DNA of 47,048 nt from CAZZEX01 sp964653285 (GCA_964653285.1 CAZZEX010000033.1:1-47048), one strand, 5' to 3'; shown: positions 1 through 8,464, counted from the first letter of the stretch. Notes: generated by a model not told the origin, from the sequence alone. Program-made: numbers and translations.

Positions 1-1486
1 TCATCCAGTCGTGCATGTTGCGCAGCCAGTCCAACTCGCGATCCAGCCCGAAGGACGGGATCCAGCGAATCTGCCGGGTCACGTCCATCATATCGTGCCG
101 GAGTTCGTCCATTGAGATGAACCACTCGTCCACCAGCCGGAAGACCAGATCGGTGCCACAGCGCCAGCAGACGGGGTAACGGTGGGTGTAGTCCTCGACC
201 TTGTAGAGAAGCCCCTTCCCCTGCAAGTTCTCAAAGACCCGCCCGGCGCTCTCCGAGACGTGGGTGCCGGTGAAGGGACCGAACCCCTCCAGGAAGATCC
301 CCTCCTCGTCCAGCGGGGCGATGGCAGGAAGGTCGTATTCCTTACTCAACAGGAAGTCCTCCGCGCCGCAGCCAGGTGCGATGTGGACGATGCCAGTACC
401 CTCTGCCTCCCCCACCTCGTCCCAGAGAATCACCCGGTGAGCCCGGGGAGCGCCGGCAGCCTGCTGGGCCTCCAGTTCGTCGAAGGGGCCGTCGTAGGTC
501 CAGCCCTCCAGGGCCGTCCCCTCCATCTCCTCCAGCACCTCGTATTTGCCGTCCAGGATGGAGAGGGTGCCCTGGGAGAGATAGAAGACCTCGTCCCCCT
601 GGCGGACCTTCACGTAGGTCAGTTCCGGTCCCACTGCCGCCGCTACGTTGCTGGTCAGCGTCCAGGGGGTGGTGGTCCAGACCAGGAGATTCTCCCCTGA
701 CCGCTCCCGCAGCGGGAAGCGCAGGGTGACGCCAGGATGAGTCATCTCCCGGTATCCCTCGGTGACGATCTCATGCTGGCTGATGCCGGTGGCGCAGCGG
801 GGGCACCAGGGCATCACGTCCCGGCCTTTGTAAAGCCACCCCCGCTCCCAGCAGCGCCTAAGAAAGGTCCAAATCATGTAGTTGTTCTCGGTGGAGAAAG
901 TGAAGTAGGAGCCGCCCAGTTCCGGCAGGCCCAGCCGAGCCACGATCCTCGCGACGGTGTCAGTCACCGGGCCATCCGGCCCTTCAACGGTGATGACCTC
1001 CTCCGGGTTCTGCGCCAGCCGATCGGCCAGGTCACGCAGGAAATCAGGGTCGTTCCAGTCCATCCAGTATCCCAGGCGGAGCGATTGCTCGGTCTGGATA
1101 GCGGCGTAGCGGAGCACCCGCTCCTTGCACTTGCGCACGAAGCGGGCGATGCCATATTTCTCAATGTCCCGCTTGGATCGGAAACCCTGCTCCCTCTCCA
1201 CCTCGACCTCGACCCAGAGGCCCTGGCAGTCGAAGCCGTTCTGGTAACGAGCGCGGTAACCCTTCATCGCCCAGAAGCGGTGGTAGAGATCCTTGTAGGT
1301 GCGCCCCCAGCCATGGTGGACGCCCATGGGATTGTTGGCGGTGATCGGGCCGTCAATGAAGGACCAACGGGGGGCGTTCTTCCGCAACTGTACCAGTTTG
1401 CGGAAGGCATGCGTTTCCTCCCAGAAAGCCAGGATCTCGTGCTCCTGAGCAATGAAATCAACCTGGTTGGATACCGATTTGAACAT
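1..1486 (-). CDS. ileS: Isoleucyl-tRNA synthetase, N-terminal part (cut by window edge)
   Basis: Reading the minus strand from 1486 gives about 495 codons with no stop before the left edge, so the C-terminal half is missing. IleRS charges tRNA-Ile and edits mischarged Val. The nucleotide-binding signature reads NPMGVHHGWGRTYKD, so the usual HIGH is HHGW; I know this variant from Chloroflexota and Actinobacteria. A CP1 editing region follows, with WTTTPWTLTSN and a CWRCG zinc-type knuckle near the window edge. Two ATGs are adjacent (1489 and 1486); the AGGAGG at 1492-1497 is 2 nt from the first and 5 nt from the second, so I take 1486. No T-box lies directly upstream, but one with a possible Ile specifier sits 5.6 kb upstream on the same strand. 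Confidence 0.93.
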   Translation of the reverse strand, partial: MFKSVSNQVDFIAQEHEILAFWEETHAFRKLVQLRKNAPRWSFIDGPITANNPMGVHHGWGRTYKDLYHRFWAMKGYRARYQNGFDCQGLWVEVEVEREQGFRSKRDIEKYGIARFVRKCKERVLRYAAIQTEQSLRLGYWMDWNDPDFLRDLADRLAQNPEEVITVEGPDGPVTDTVARIVARLGLPELGGSYFTFSTENNYMIWTFLRRCWERGWLYKGRDVMPWCPRCATGISQHEIVTEGYREMTHPGVTLRFPLRERSGENLLVWTTTPWTLTSNVAAAVGPELTYVKVRQGDEVFYLSQGTLSILDGKYEVLEEMEGTALEGWTYDGPFDELEAQQAAGAPRAHRVILWDEVGEAEGTGIVHIAPGCGAEDFLLSKEYDLPAIAPLDEEGIFLEGFGPFTGTHVSESAGRVFENLQGKGLLYKVEDYTHRYPVCWRCGTDLVFRLVDEWFISMDELRHDMMDVTRQIRWIPSFGLDRELDWLRNMHDWM

Positions 1487-1580
1487 CATCCCCTCCTTAA
1501 AGCCGTCTGGATGACCTGGCTTGCACTGCTCAATATGGGCAGCATCCGCTGCTTGACAGGACTTCTGTTCTGGTTATTTT

Positions 1581-2229
1581 TTACCACAGGGCACGTTCAA
1601 TCACTTCTTCAACCACGACCTTCTCCGCGATGATCTGATAGAAGCAGTTGTTGTCCCGCTCGTACTTCTGGAAGAAAGCCCACGCCACGTAGTCCGCCGC
1701 CTGCAATTCCTTGCGCGTGATGGAATCCTCTTGCCGGATCAGCACCACCTCCTGGTGTAGATCGGCGATTCCCTCCCTGATGGCTTTCTCCAAGCGGTGT
1801 CGCAGCGTTTTGTTGGTGTATCGCTTGTCCAGGCAGAGCTCCAATCTGGGCCACTGTTGTACCGCGTGGTGCACAGCACGGGTCACTGCCAGGCGATATA
1901 TGTCTGTCCTCCACATCTTCAGGTGGGCGCAGGATAGTCTGTTTGTCTACAACTACGGCAATGATCGCCACCGGTTCGTCGGCGATGGCAACCAGCACGT
2001 GTTCGATCACTTCCGTCCGGGAGGCATTCGCCTTCATCTCGCCCGAGGCCAGGCTAGTGCCATACTTCTTGTGAGCCCGCTTGATGTGCAACTCAATTGG
2101 CCGGGGAATGGCCGGAGCAAGAATAGTAACTACCAGGAAGCGACTCCCCGAGAAAGAGGCCACCACGCCGGATTCGTCAAGGAAGCCATAGCGCAGTGAA
2201 GCCGCAACCAACGTAGAGCGGAATGGCAT
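1581..2229 (-). pseudogene. DUF3800-family protein, frameshifted
   Basis: Two overlapping minus-strand frames together make one DUF3800 protein. Frame one starts at 2229 and carries the N-terminal signature YGFLDESG and the central beta strands up to about RPPEDV. Frame two continues from about 1916 with YRLAVTRAVHHA and the C-terminal signature LQAADYVAWAFFQKYERD. The switch needs a net +1 shift between about 1905 and 1925. DUF3800 proteins have an RNase H-like fold and no settled role, and are often in mobile or defence regions. The family normally starts about one residue before YGFLDESG, so the 12-residue leader is suspect; its ATG lies inside the palindrome at 2213-2239. Inactivation is inferred; a sequencing error is possible. 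Confidence 0.75.
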
Positions 2230-2239
2230 TCCGCCCTAC
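2213..2239. repeat. GTAGGGC-type palindromic repeat
   Basis: Arms 2213-2225 and 2227-2239 are inverted copies of GTAGGGCGGAATG with one mismatch and a 1-nt centre. It sits at the 5' end of the DUF3800 gene and supplies its apparent ATG. GTAGGGC-led inverted repeats recur at 15043-15261 and, more loosely, at 31979-31998. Confidence 0.8.
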
Positions 2240-2303
2240 AGAATTCTCGCAGATAGCGCAATTCTTGCGGGGTAATTCTATAGTAGTATGTGGCTAGCAT
2301 CAC

Positions 2304-4076
2304 TCAATGGCTTCTTAGGACCAACGGCAAGAATACCCGCCGCAGGCTGTTCACCTCGTTGGAGTACCAACTTCCACGTCCCAGCGTATCGTAGGCGATG
2401 ACGGCGACGTAGCAAGTGCCGCTGCCCAGCCCAGACAAGGTGTGATTAGTGGCATTGCCCACGTCAATGAGCGAATCCCCCTGGGCCGCTCCGGTGCCGT
2501 CGTAGGGCGGGCTGGGGGCGTCGTTGTCGTAGCAGACCTTGTAGCCGTAGCCGGTGGTGGTGCTGGGGATGGCGTCCCACGAGAGATCCGCGGAGCCGTC
2601 AGTGAAACTGGCCTGCAAGTTCTGGGGCGGCGGCACTGGGGCATTGGGGTCGGGGTCTTGCAGGTAGGGGATATAGAGCAATCGCCCTCGGCTGGAATCG
2701 TCGTACCAGTCGTAGACGTGCGCCAGGATGTCCACGGTAGCGACAGTGCCCCAGTAGTTGTTGGTGCCGCTGATGTCGTCGGATGACAGGACTACGACAT
2801 CATAGGGGAAGTTGCCATAGAGGTTGTTGTAGTGAGCCTGGGATATACGGAAAATGGATACCCCGCCAATTATGGCCGTGGGCGAAGCAGTTGTGTTGCC
2901 GACGATGGTGTTGTAGAAGAAATCACCTGAGTCTGCGAGGCACACTCCCGAGCCATGGCCAGTGGGAGAGACGCTATTGGCCGTGACGGTGTTACTCATC
3001 ACCGTGGTGTACCATGACGCACTTATCCCGCCGCAGTCTTGATCTGCCGAGTTGCTGCTGACAACGTTATCCGTCACCGTGCTGCCATAGTTCGCAAGTA
3101 TCCCACCGCCATTGTATACTGCCGAGTTACCGCTCACGAAGTTGCCTGTCACCATGCTGGCATACGTCCAAGAATTGGCTCCCGCAGAAATCCCGCCGCC
3201 GCTCCAGCCAGCCGAGTTGCCGCTGACGACATTGCGTGTCACCATGCTGACCAATGCATAGATCCCACCGCCATCCCAGTTGGATGAGTTGCCGCTGATG
3301 ATATTGCTCGCCACCGTGCTGTTATCGGCATATATTCCGCCACCCTCACCAGCCGAGTTGCTGTTCACAACGTTACCTGTCACCGTGCTGTTATCAGCAC
3401 ATATCCCGCCGCCACTGTACACGAACGTGGTTGAGTTGCCACTAACGGAGTTGCCAGTGACAGTGCCGTAGTTCACATGTATTCCATTGGCTGAGTTTCC
3501 GCTTACAACACAATCACTGATGACGATGGGGGCACCATCCGTCCCCTCGCCATAGATCCCAGTGTGGCTATTATTGCGCACAATGCAGCGGTCTATGAGA
3601 GGCGAGGCGTCATTCGTTTCGATGGCTCCCCTGACCGTATCGCCACTCCCGCCGTACTCGACAGTGCAATACCACAGGATGCTGCCCCCGGTATAGTTCC
3701 CATCTCCATCGAAAGTGGCGTCCACACTGCTATCAGTGAACTCGATGTTCCCCCAATCCCCCGGCTGCGGGCTGGCCTGATTGGAGGTGAAGGTAATGGC
3801 GCTGTCGGCGCTGCCCTGCGCGACGAGGGTGCCGTCCACCTGCAAGAGTTTGTCGGTGTTGAACTTCACGACTACGCCGGGCTCAATGGTCAGCGTCACG
3901 CCGGTCATCACCTGCACGTTCGAGGTCACGGCGTAGGGGCTCGCGGCCTGCGTCCAGGTAGTGTCGGAGATGATGGGGCCGCCGACGTCGGTGTGGGTGG
4001 GGGCAGCGCGCACATCCACGCTCAGCGCTGGCAGCAGCAGCACCAGCAGCAAGGCCAGCGCGGTCAGGGGGCGCAT
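2304..4076 (-). CDS. Secreted right-handed beta-helix protein with Fn3-like domain
   Basis: 590 residues. The start at 4076 is chosen over the upstream ATG at 4112 because AGGAGGG lies 9 nt before it and the protein then opens directly with a signal peptide (MRPLTALALLLVLLLPAL, cleavage near VRA-AP). Residues about 40-450 carry many repeats of the form NxVSGNSAxxxGGGIxA, typical of a pectate-lyase-like parallel beta helix. A fibronectin type III-like segment follows (about 480-570: LSWDAIP, TGYGYKVCYD, CYVAVIAYD). The protein ends RRVFLPLVLRSH, a C-terminal motif I recognise from many secreted Chloroflexota proteins. Probably exported and surface-held; substrate unknown. No catalytic residues could be assigned. 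Confidence 0.85.
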   Translation of the reverse strand: MRPLTALALLLVLLLPALSVDVRAAPTHTDVGGPIISDTTWTQAASPYAVTSNVQVMTGVTLTIEPGVVVKFNTDKLLQVDGTLVAQGSADSAITFTSNQASPQPGDWGNIEFTDSSVDATFDGDGNYTGGSILWYCTVEYGGSGDTVRGAIETNDASPLIDRCIVRNNSHTGIYGEGTDGAPIVISDCVVSGNSANGIHVNYGTVTGNSVSGNSTTFVYSGGGICADNSTVTGNVVNSNSAGEGGGIYADNSTVASNIISGNSSNWDGGGIYALVSMVTRNVVSGNSAGWSGGGISAGANSWTYASMVTGNFVSGNSAVYNGGGILANYGSTVTDNVVSSNSADQDCGGISASWYTTVMSNTVTANSVSPTGHGSGVCLADSGDFFYNTIVGNTTASPTAIIGGVSIFRISQAHYNNLYGNFPYDVVVLSSDDISGTNNYWGTVATVDILAHVYDWYDDSSRGRLLYIPYLQDPDPNAPVPPPQNLQASFTDGSADLSWDAIPSTTTGYGYKVCYDNDAPSPPYDGTGAAQGDSLIDVGNATNHTLSGLGSGTCYVAVIAYDTLGRGSWYSNEVNSLRRVFLPLVLRSH

Positions 4077-4161
4077 GAGTCTCTCCCTCCTGGCGACGTT
4101 GTTGACAAACATCGGTCTTCATCCTTCGTTGTCTGTGGTGAGCAGACACGCCGTCTTGCTC

Positions 4162-4389
4162 CTACGCGGGTACCACTGCCAGAAAGCCCTCGGGTGTCAT
4201 CACTGCGTGGGCCAGTTCCACCTCAGCGAGATTGAAAGAGGCCAGGCCGCAGATCTCCAGCAGGTTGTAGATGCTGATGCTGACATCCAGTGCCGGCAAC
4301 CTTTCCACCAGTTGCCTGTTGACGTCGTAATGGACATCTCGCTTGAAGAAGCGATCAATGATGAAGATATTGCTGTCGAGCAAAATCAT
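4162..4389 (-). pseudogene. PIN-domain (VapC-like) toxin, C-terminally truncated
   Basis: 75 residues against the usual 125-140. The N-terminal PIN signature MILLDSNIFIIDRFF (first acidic residue D5) and the helix with the second acidic residue (SIYNLLEICG) are present. The C-terminal half with the remaining metal-binding aspartates is missing, and no matching sequence was found before the beta-helix gene. It overlaps the end of the antitoxin-like gene by 35 nt, the usual vapBC arrangement, and has a GAGGAG ribosome-binding site. Probably inactive as an RNase. Confidence 0.7.
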
Positions 4390-4735
4390 AGCACTCCTCG
4401 CCCCTCATGAAAGCCTCTGCCTCCTGCCAGGTGGCGAAAGCCATCCCTTCGGCTACCTTCTTCGAGAGCCTCTCCATCGTCGCAACGATTTGCTCCCGGG
4501 GCAGGTCTCCAAGAGAAGGGTATCGTTGGCGCAGGCGATCCTTAAATCCCTGATATAGCCTTTGGGACCGCCCCAGGGCTTCGGAGATACCTTTGGGCGG
4601 TTCAGCATGTTGCTCGTGAGCAATATAGCGTATCACAGCCGCGATGACCACGTTTTCAACCCTTTCGCCCTTCTGAGCGGCGATGTCTTGAATTCGTTCT
4701 CGGACCTCGCTCGGCAAAGTGATTGACAGGCCCAT
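4355..4735 (-). CDS. Ribbon-helix-helix-like antitoxin
   Basis: 126 residues. The N-terminus (MGLSITLPSEVRERIQDIAA) looks like a ribbon-helix-helix DNA-binding strand and helix, followed by a charged helical region that would wrap a toxin. AGGAGG lies 7 nt before the ATG. It precedes and overlaps the truncated PIN toxin, so it is read as the antitoxin of that pair; the family is otherwise not recognised. It may now be an orphan regulator because the toxin lacks its C-terminal half. Confidence 0.65.
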   Translation of the reverse strand: MGLSITLPSEVRERIQDIAAQKGERVENVVIAAVIRYIAHEQHAEPPKGISEALGRSQRLYQGFKDRLRQRYPSLGDLPREQIVATMERLSKKVAEGMAFATWQEAEAFMRGEECYDFARQQYLHH

Positions 4736-4829
4736 TTCACTCCCTCCTCAAAGTGGTCTATGACCCCTGCGGGGACCTGGAAGCACCTCTTTCGGCCCTC
4801 TCACCTCAATTGTATCACCTTCCTGCGGC

Positions 4830-5606
4830 TCAGCAAGCCGCCGCCAACCAGGTATCCAGCGACCTCTCCACCGCCTCGGCCACCAGCCGCACGAACGGCT
4901 CCGTGTCCCCCTCGTGTGCCGCATCGAGTACGTCGTAGTAGGCTGGCCGATCTTCGACGCGGATGACCGCCGGCGGGTAACCTTCGCGCATTAGAGCCAG
5001 GTTCATCAGCAGCCGCGCTGTGCGCCCGTTGCCGTCGGTGAAGGGATGGATATGCACCAGCCGGAAGTGGGCCAGCGTCGCTCGCTCTACCGGATGCAAC
5101 GCAGCCGCCTCATCCGAATTCAGCCAGTCGCCAAAATCGGCCATCAAGCCAGGCACGGCCACCGGTTCCGGCGGCACGTATTCCGAACCGGTGATGTATA
5201 CCTGAACGCGCCGGTAGCGTCCCGCCTCTTCGTCGTCAATCGTCCGCAGTACCAACGCATGGATACTCCGCACAACGTACCCGGTGATTGGCTCGTCTTT
5301 GTCCGCCAGCGCTTCGACGAAGCGAATGGCGTGCTGGTGATTGATCGCCTCCAGATGCTCCCGCAGCGACTTACCACCGACCGTCAGCCCGTGTTGCAGC
5401 ACCAGTTGGGTCTCACGCAACGTGAGGCTGCTGCCTTCGATGGCATTGGAGTGATAGGTCCATTCCACGTCCAATTGCTCGCGCAGCCGGTTCAGCATCG
5501 AGGGCGAAAGCGGCCGCGCCGCACCCAACTGGGCCTTCTTTGCACTCACTCGTTCCAATGTTCGTACCAGTTCGCCCATCGCGCTTCTGCAACGACCTGT
5601 TGACAT
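4830..5606 (-). CDS. Fic-domain protein (class II, probable AMPylator)
   Basis: 258 residues. The Fic core HPFTDGNGRTAR spans about residues 187-198; Fic proteins transfer AMP, or another phosphate-linked moiety, to hydroxyl groups of target proteins. An N-terminal inhibitory helix is visible as SNAIEGS (53-59), matching [ST]xxxE[GN] with Glu57 as the expected inhibitory residue, which makes this a self-inhibited class II enzyme. The N-terminal region before the core matches the Fic_N arrangement. A GAGAGG sits a few nt before the ATG at 5606; an internal Met at residue 10 is an alternative start. It lies among minus-strand genes with no evident partner; target unknown. Confidence 0.9.
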   Translation of the reverse strand: MSTGRCRSAMGELVRTLERVSAKKAQLGAARPLSPSMLNRLREQLDVEWTYHSNAIEGSSLTLRETQLVLQHGLTVGGKSLREHLEAINHQHAIRFVEALADKDEPITGYVVRSIHALVLRTIDDEEAGRYRRVQVYITGSEYVPPEPVAVPGLMADFGDWLNSDEAAALHPVERATLAHFRLVHIHPFTDGNGRTARLLMNLALMREGYPPAVIRVEDRPAYYDVLDAAHEGDTEPFVRLVAEAVERSLDTWLAAAC

Positions 5607-5721
5607 TTTCGCCTCTCTGCCCTGAAATCCCCTTCCAGAGCCACTCTCAATTACCTGTTAGTGCGCCACTCACCTGCCCTTTTCCGCAACAACAAGGATC
5701 CGATGTGACTTGGTCGTGAAC

Positions 5722-6426
5722 TCACCCCGATCGTAGCCGCCGTAGTAGGCAATAGGTCAGGCCGGCCCGGCGCAGCATAGCATCCAATTCGGTGGCTGTG
5801 TAGAGCCGCATGTGGTGCGTCCGTTCGGTCCACTCACCGTCCCGCAACCAGCGCTCGCGGGCGTGGTTCACGCCAGTCACCGGGTCGAACCGGTACTCAA
5901 CGCAGCGCAGTAGGCCACCTCGCTCCTGCCACCGCTGCGGCACGTACCTGCACACAATGCGATCCCGATTGGCCGCATCCAAGACAAAGCGTCCGCCAGG
6001 CTTGAGCGCAGCGGCGACGGCACGGAAGACCTGCTCGTTTTCCACCTCTTCCTCAAAAATGCCAAAGTAACCCCCGAGCATCACGCAACCATCGAAGACT
6101 TCCACCCAGGGAAGTTCTCGCATATCACTCTGGTGGAACTCAACATCTACCCCCGACTGCGCCGTATCTTCGCGAGCCCGCGCCAGCATACCGCCCGAAT
6201 AGTCCAGCCCGGTGACTACAAACCCCATCTGGGCCAACGGGATAGTATGGCGGCCATAACCACAGCAAAGATCCAATAACTGAGCCGGCGAGATAAGCCG
6301 CGCCATAAGCATCGCTGCCTCAGCCTGCTGCCGGCTGCTCTCCCGATCCAGAGCAGCCAGTTGCTGACACAGCTCGAGGTACAGGTCGTCGAAGTAAGTC
6401 TCCCACCAGGGCATGTCTTCCATCAC
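5722..6426 (-). CDS. Class I SAM-dependent methyltransferase
   Basis: 234 residues, Rossmann methyltransferase fold. Motif I is LLDLCCGYGRHTIPLA (about 50-65), followed by the acidic residue ending strand 2 (VTGLDYS) and a motif IV-like region (DGCVMLGGYFGIF). The C-terminal half (WLRDGEWTERTHHMRLYTATELDAML) matches the small-molecule methyltransferases of the Methyltransf_25/11 type. It ends about 5 nt after the AlaX-family gene in the same direction, so it is probably in the same T-box transcript. Substrate not predictable. Confidence 0.85.
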   Translation of the reverse strand: MMEDMPWWETYFDDLYLELCQQLAALDRESSRQQAEAAMLMARLISPAQLLDLCCGYGRHTIPLAQMGFVVTGLDYSGGMLARAREDTAQSGVDVEFHQSDMRELPWVEVFDGCVMLGGYFGIFEEEVENEQVFRAVAAALKPGGRFVLDAANRDRIVCRYVPQRWQERGGLLRCVEYRFDPVTGVNHARERWLRDGEWTERTHHMRLYTATELDAMLRRAGLTYCLLRRLRSG

Positions 6427-6430
6427 TTGG

Positions 6431-7141
6431 CTATCCTGCCAGTTCTACCACCAACCGCTTGTTGATCCGCCCCTTACTCTTGTAGTCCACGATCCGCAAA
6501 GGCCCGACCTCAGATGTGTTAGCCACGTGCGTCCCGCCGTCGGCCTGCAGGTCCAGCCCCTCGATCTCTACCACCCGCACCCGGGTGATGTGGGGCGGCA
6601 GTAGGTTGATCTTGGTGCGGATGAGATCGGGTATCTCGAAGGCCTCCTCGCGGGGCAGGATGCGCACGTGGACCGGGCGGGCGGCGGCGACTTCGTCGTT
6701 GATCTTCTCCTCAATCTCGCTTACCAGTTCCCGGTGCAGGGCAGCAAACTCGAAGTCCATCCGCCCCCGTAGCGGTTGCATATTTCCGCCAGTCACCGAG
6801 GCTCCGTAGTCCCGCCAGATCACGCCACAGAGGATGTGCATGGCGGTGTGGGTGCGCATCAGCGCATACCGCCGCTCCCAATCCAGGAAGCCCACCACAG
6901 ACGCACCCACGGGCGGCGGCTCCTGGTCCAGGTAGTGGACCACCCGGCCCTCCTTCCGCCCGACCTTGCGCACCTCCCAGCGCTCCTCTTCGACCTCGAG
7001 CCACCCTGTGTCGCACGGCTGCCCGCCGCCGCCGGGGTAGAAGGCGGTCCGGTCCAGCACCACCCCATCGCCAACCACCTCAGCCACCAGGGCCTCAAAC
7101 TCGCGCAGGGTACTGTCCGTCTGGTAAAGTAACTCTGTCAT
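6431..7141 (-). CDS. alaX: AlaX-family trans-editing protein (tRNA deacylase)
   Basis: 236 residues. AlaX proteins hydrolyse mischarged Ser/Gly-tRNA-Ala using the editing domain shared with AlaRS and ThrRS. Visible motifs: N-terminal TAFYPGGGGQPCDTG, the zinc pair HTAMH (about 98-102), and a second metal site region DGGTHVANTSEVG (about 201-213). Most AlaX proteins have CGGTH there; Asp replaces the Cys ligand. The start at 7141 is set by GGAGGTGA immediately upstream; a longer reading to 7243 would run into the T-box terminator. It is directly downstream of a T-box leader, so expression should respond to uncharged tRNA. Confidence 0.88.
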   Translation of the reverse strand: MTELLYQTDSTLREFEALVAEVVGDGVVLDRTAFYPGGGGQPCDTGWLEVEEERWEVRKVGRKEGRVVHYLDQEPPPVGASVVGFLDWERRYALMRTHTAMHILCGVIWRDYGASVTGGNMQPLRGRMDFEFAALHRELVSEIEEKINDEVAAARPVHVRILPREEAFEIPDLIRTKINLLPPHITRVRVVEIEGLDLQADGGTHVANTSEVGPLRIVDYKSKGRINKRLVVELAG

Positions 7142-7196
7142 TTCACCTCCAAATCGTACCGAAGGGTATCCATGTAGCGTGAAACCCATCTTCCCA

Positions 7197-7525
7197 TCGC
7201 AACGAAAAAACTCCCGCCCCCGAAGGGACGGGAGCCTTGACACCCCCGTGGTACCACCCTTCTTGCCCCGCGCGGGCGGGGCCTCTCTGTCGGCGACACA
7301 CGATCACCGCGTCCCGGTAACGAGGGACAAGCCCGGCCAAGTCTACTGGGTTGGTAGATTGAGAAACCGATCACCAGCCTACCGATCTACCATCCCTACC
7401 AACCGTTCGGTCAGCGGCTCCGGAGGGATTTTCGACACGGGTTCCGCACCCGGATCTCACCTGCCCCGGGCTCTCTGGGCCGGTATCCCATGCCTACTCG
7501 TCTCCATCATCGCCTTTGAAGTGCT
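7197..7525 (-). promoter_or_regulatory. T-box riboswitch leader of the AlaX gene
   Basis: The T-box sequence AGGGTGGTACCACG is at about 7247-7261. The terminator hairpin CTCCCGTCCC / GGGGGCGGGAG followed by TTTTTT is at 7205-7234. Stem I shows an AGTA S-turn, an AGAGAG distal motif and GGTGAGA. Helices GGAG/CTCC and GGCATGGG/CCCGTGTC enclose a specifier loop whose 3' side reads GAAAATCC. By the GAA-N-codon pattern the specifier would be ATC (Ile), with AAT as alternative. The UGGU bulge fits tRNAs with A at position 73 (Ile or Ala), not tRNA-Asn. The codon reading is inference; the leader class is secure. Confidence 0.93.
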
Positions 7526-7531
7526 GCTCAC

Positions 7532-7560
7532 ATTATGCCACAAGAGCCCGCGACTGTCAA
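7532..7560 (-). promoter_or_regulatory. Promoter of the T-box leader
   Basis: TTGACA (7555-7560), 17-nt spacer, CATAAT (7532-7537) on the minus strand; start expected near 7525. The -35 box contains the stop codon of the upstream metallo-hydrolase gene. Confidence 0.8.
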
Positions 7561-8393
7561 GCACTCCGTGATGCCATTCGATTGTACAAGGCCAGCAGGT
7601 TCGCCACGTGGATCTGCTGTACCAGCCCGTTGAGCGGCAGGCGCGACAGTCCACAGGATTCGATACTGACCCGTTGCAGTACCGCCTTACCCTTGCCGCT
7701 CTTGATCACCCCGGCCACTAAGGTCTCAATGGCATCCAGATAGGCCAAACTGGCCTGCACCACACCCTGCACCTCTCCGCGCAGTATCACCTCTCCGTGC
7801 CCCTGCACCATATTTTCTATGGGCAGCCGTGCTACTTTCTGCAAAGAGACCCTCAATGCATCCATATCACCGTCCACAATGGAGGGCACTGGCGTCACCG
7901 TGTCGGCTGCAAACAACACGCGGACGTCTTCAACGTACACCATCACCGAATCCTGCGAGTGGCCAGGCACATGGATCAGCCGCATCAACCTGCCCCCCAA
8001 CTGGAGTGCCATCTCTCCGTCGTCAAACGTGATGTTCGGCCGGCGAAGTACCACCTCCTCCAGTTCGGGCTCTTCGGCCTGTGCCGCTTTCAACGCTGGA
8101 GCACCGATTTTGGCCAGCAACGCTCGACAGCGCGCGTGTGCCACCACGTCGGCTTGCGGGAAAAGATAAGCACCATAGGTGTGATCGGCATGGTAATGGG
8201 TCAGAATCACGTAGCGCACGCCGGGGCGACAAACCCGGGCGATGAACGCCGCCATCTCGCGCGCCTCGACAGGAAAAGGCAGGCTATCTACAAGGATGGC
8301 CCCGTCGCGAGTCACGATCGCTCCGGCAGTCACTTGCGCATACAGGTCACTGGTGAAAACATGAATGTCATTAGAGACTCGTTCTCGTAACAC
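7557..8393 (-). CDS. Metallo-beta-lactamase-fold hydrolase
   Basis: 278 residues from GTG 8393. The metal site HYHADH (motif 2), the later His in HVPGHSQDS, Asp in FAADTVTP and His in VQGHGEV follow the MBL-fold order. GTG 8393 is preferred because GAGGTG lies just upstream and because a promoter -10 box (8426-8431) overlaps the longer GTG start at 8435, which would therefore precede the transcript. The family includes glyoxalase II-like and quinolone-response esterase-like enzymes; the substrate is not clear. No terminator separates its end from the T-box promoter. Confidence 0.85.
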   Translation of the reverse strand: MLRERVSNDIHVFTSDLYAQVTAGAIVTRDGAILVDSLPFPVEAREMAAFIARVCRPGVRYVILTHYHADHTYGAYLFPQADVVAHARCRALLAKIGAPALKAAQAEEPELEEVVLRRPNITFDDGEMALQLGGRLMRLIHVPGHSQDSVMVYVEDVRVLFAADTVTPVPSIVDGDMDALRVSLQKVARLPIENMVQGHGEVILRGEVQGVVQASLAYLDAIETLVAGVIKSGKGKAVLQRVSIESCGLSRLPLNGLVQQIHVANLLALYNRMASRSA

Positions 8394-8425
8394 GGCGCAC
8401 CTCGCACTGAATGGTGTGGGTAGAG

Positions 8426-8454
8426 AGGATAGCACAAAGGAGGAACTAAGTCAA
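8426..8454 (-). promoter_or_regulatory. Promoter of the metallo-hydrolase gene
   Basis: TTGACT (8449-8454), 17-nt spacer, TATCCT (8426-8431) on the minus strand; expected start near 8419, 26 nt before the chosen GTG. Confidence 0.6.
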
Positions 8455-8464
8455 GAGCAGGCAC

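Noticed and set aside
2442..4410. Plus-strand frames opposite the beta-helix gene
   Set aside because: Antisense shadows of the GGGI repeats; the minus-strand frame has the signal peptide and domain structure.
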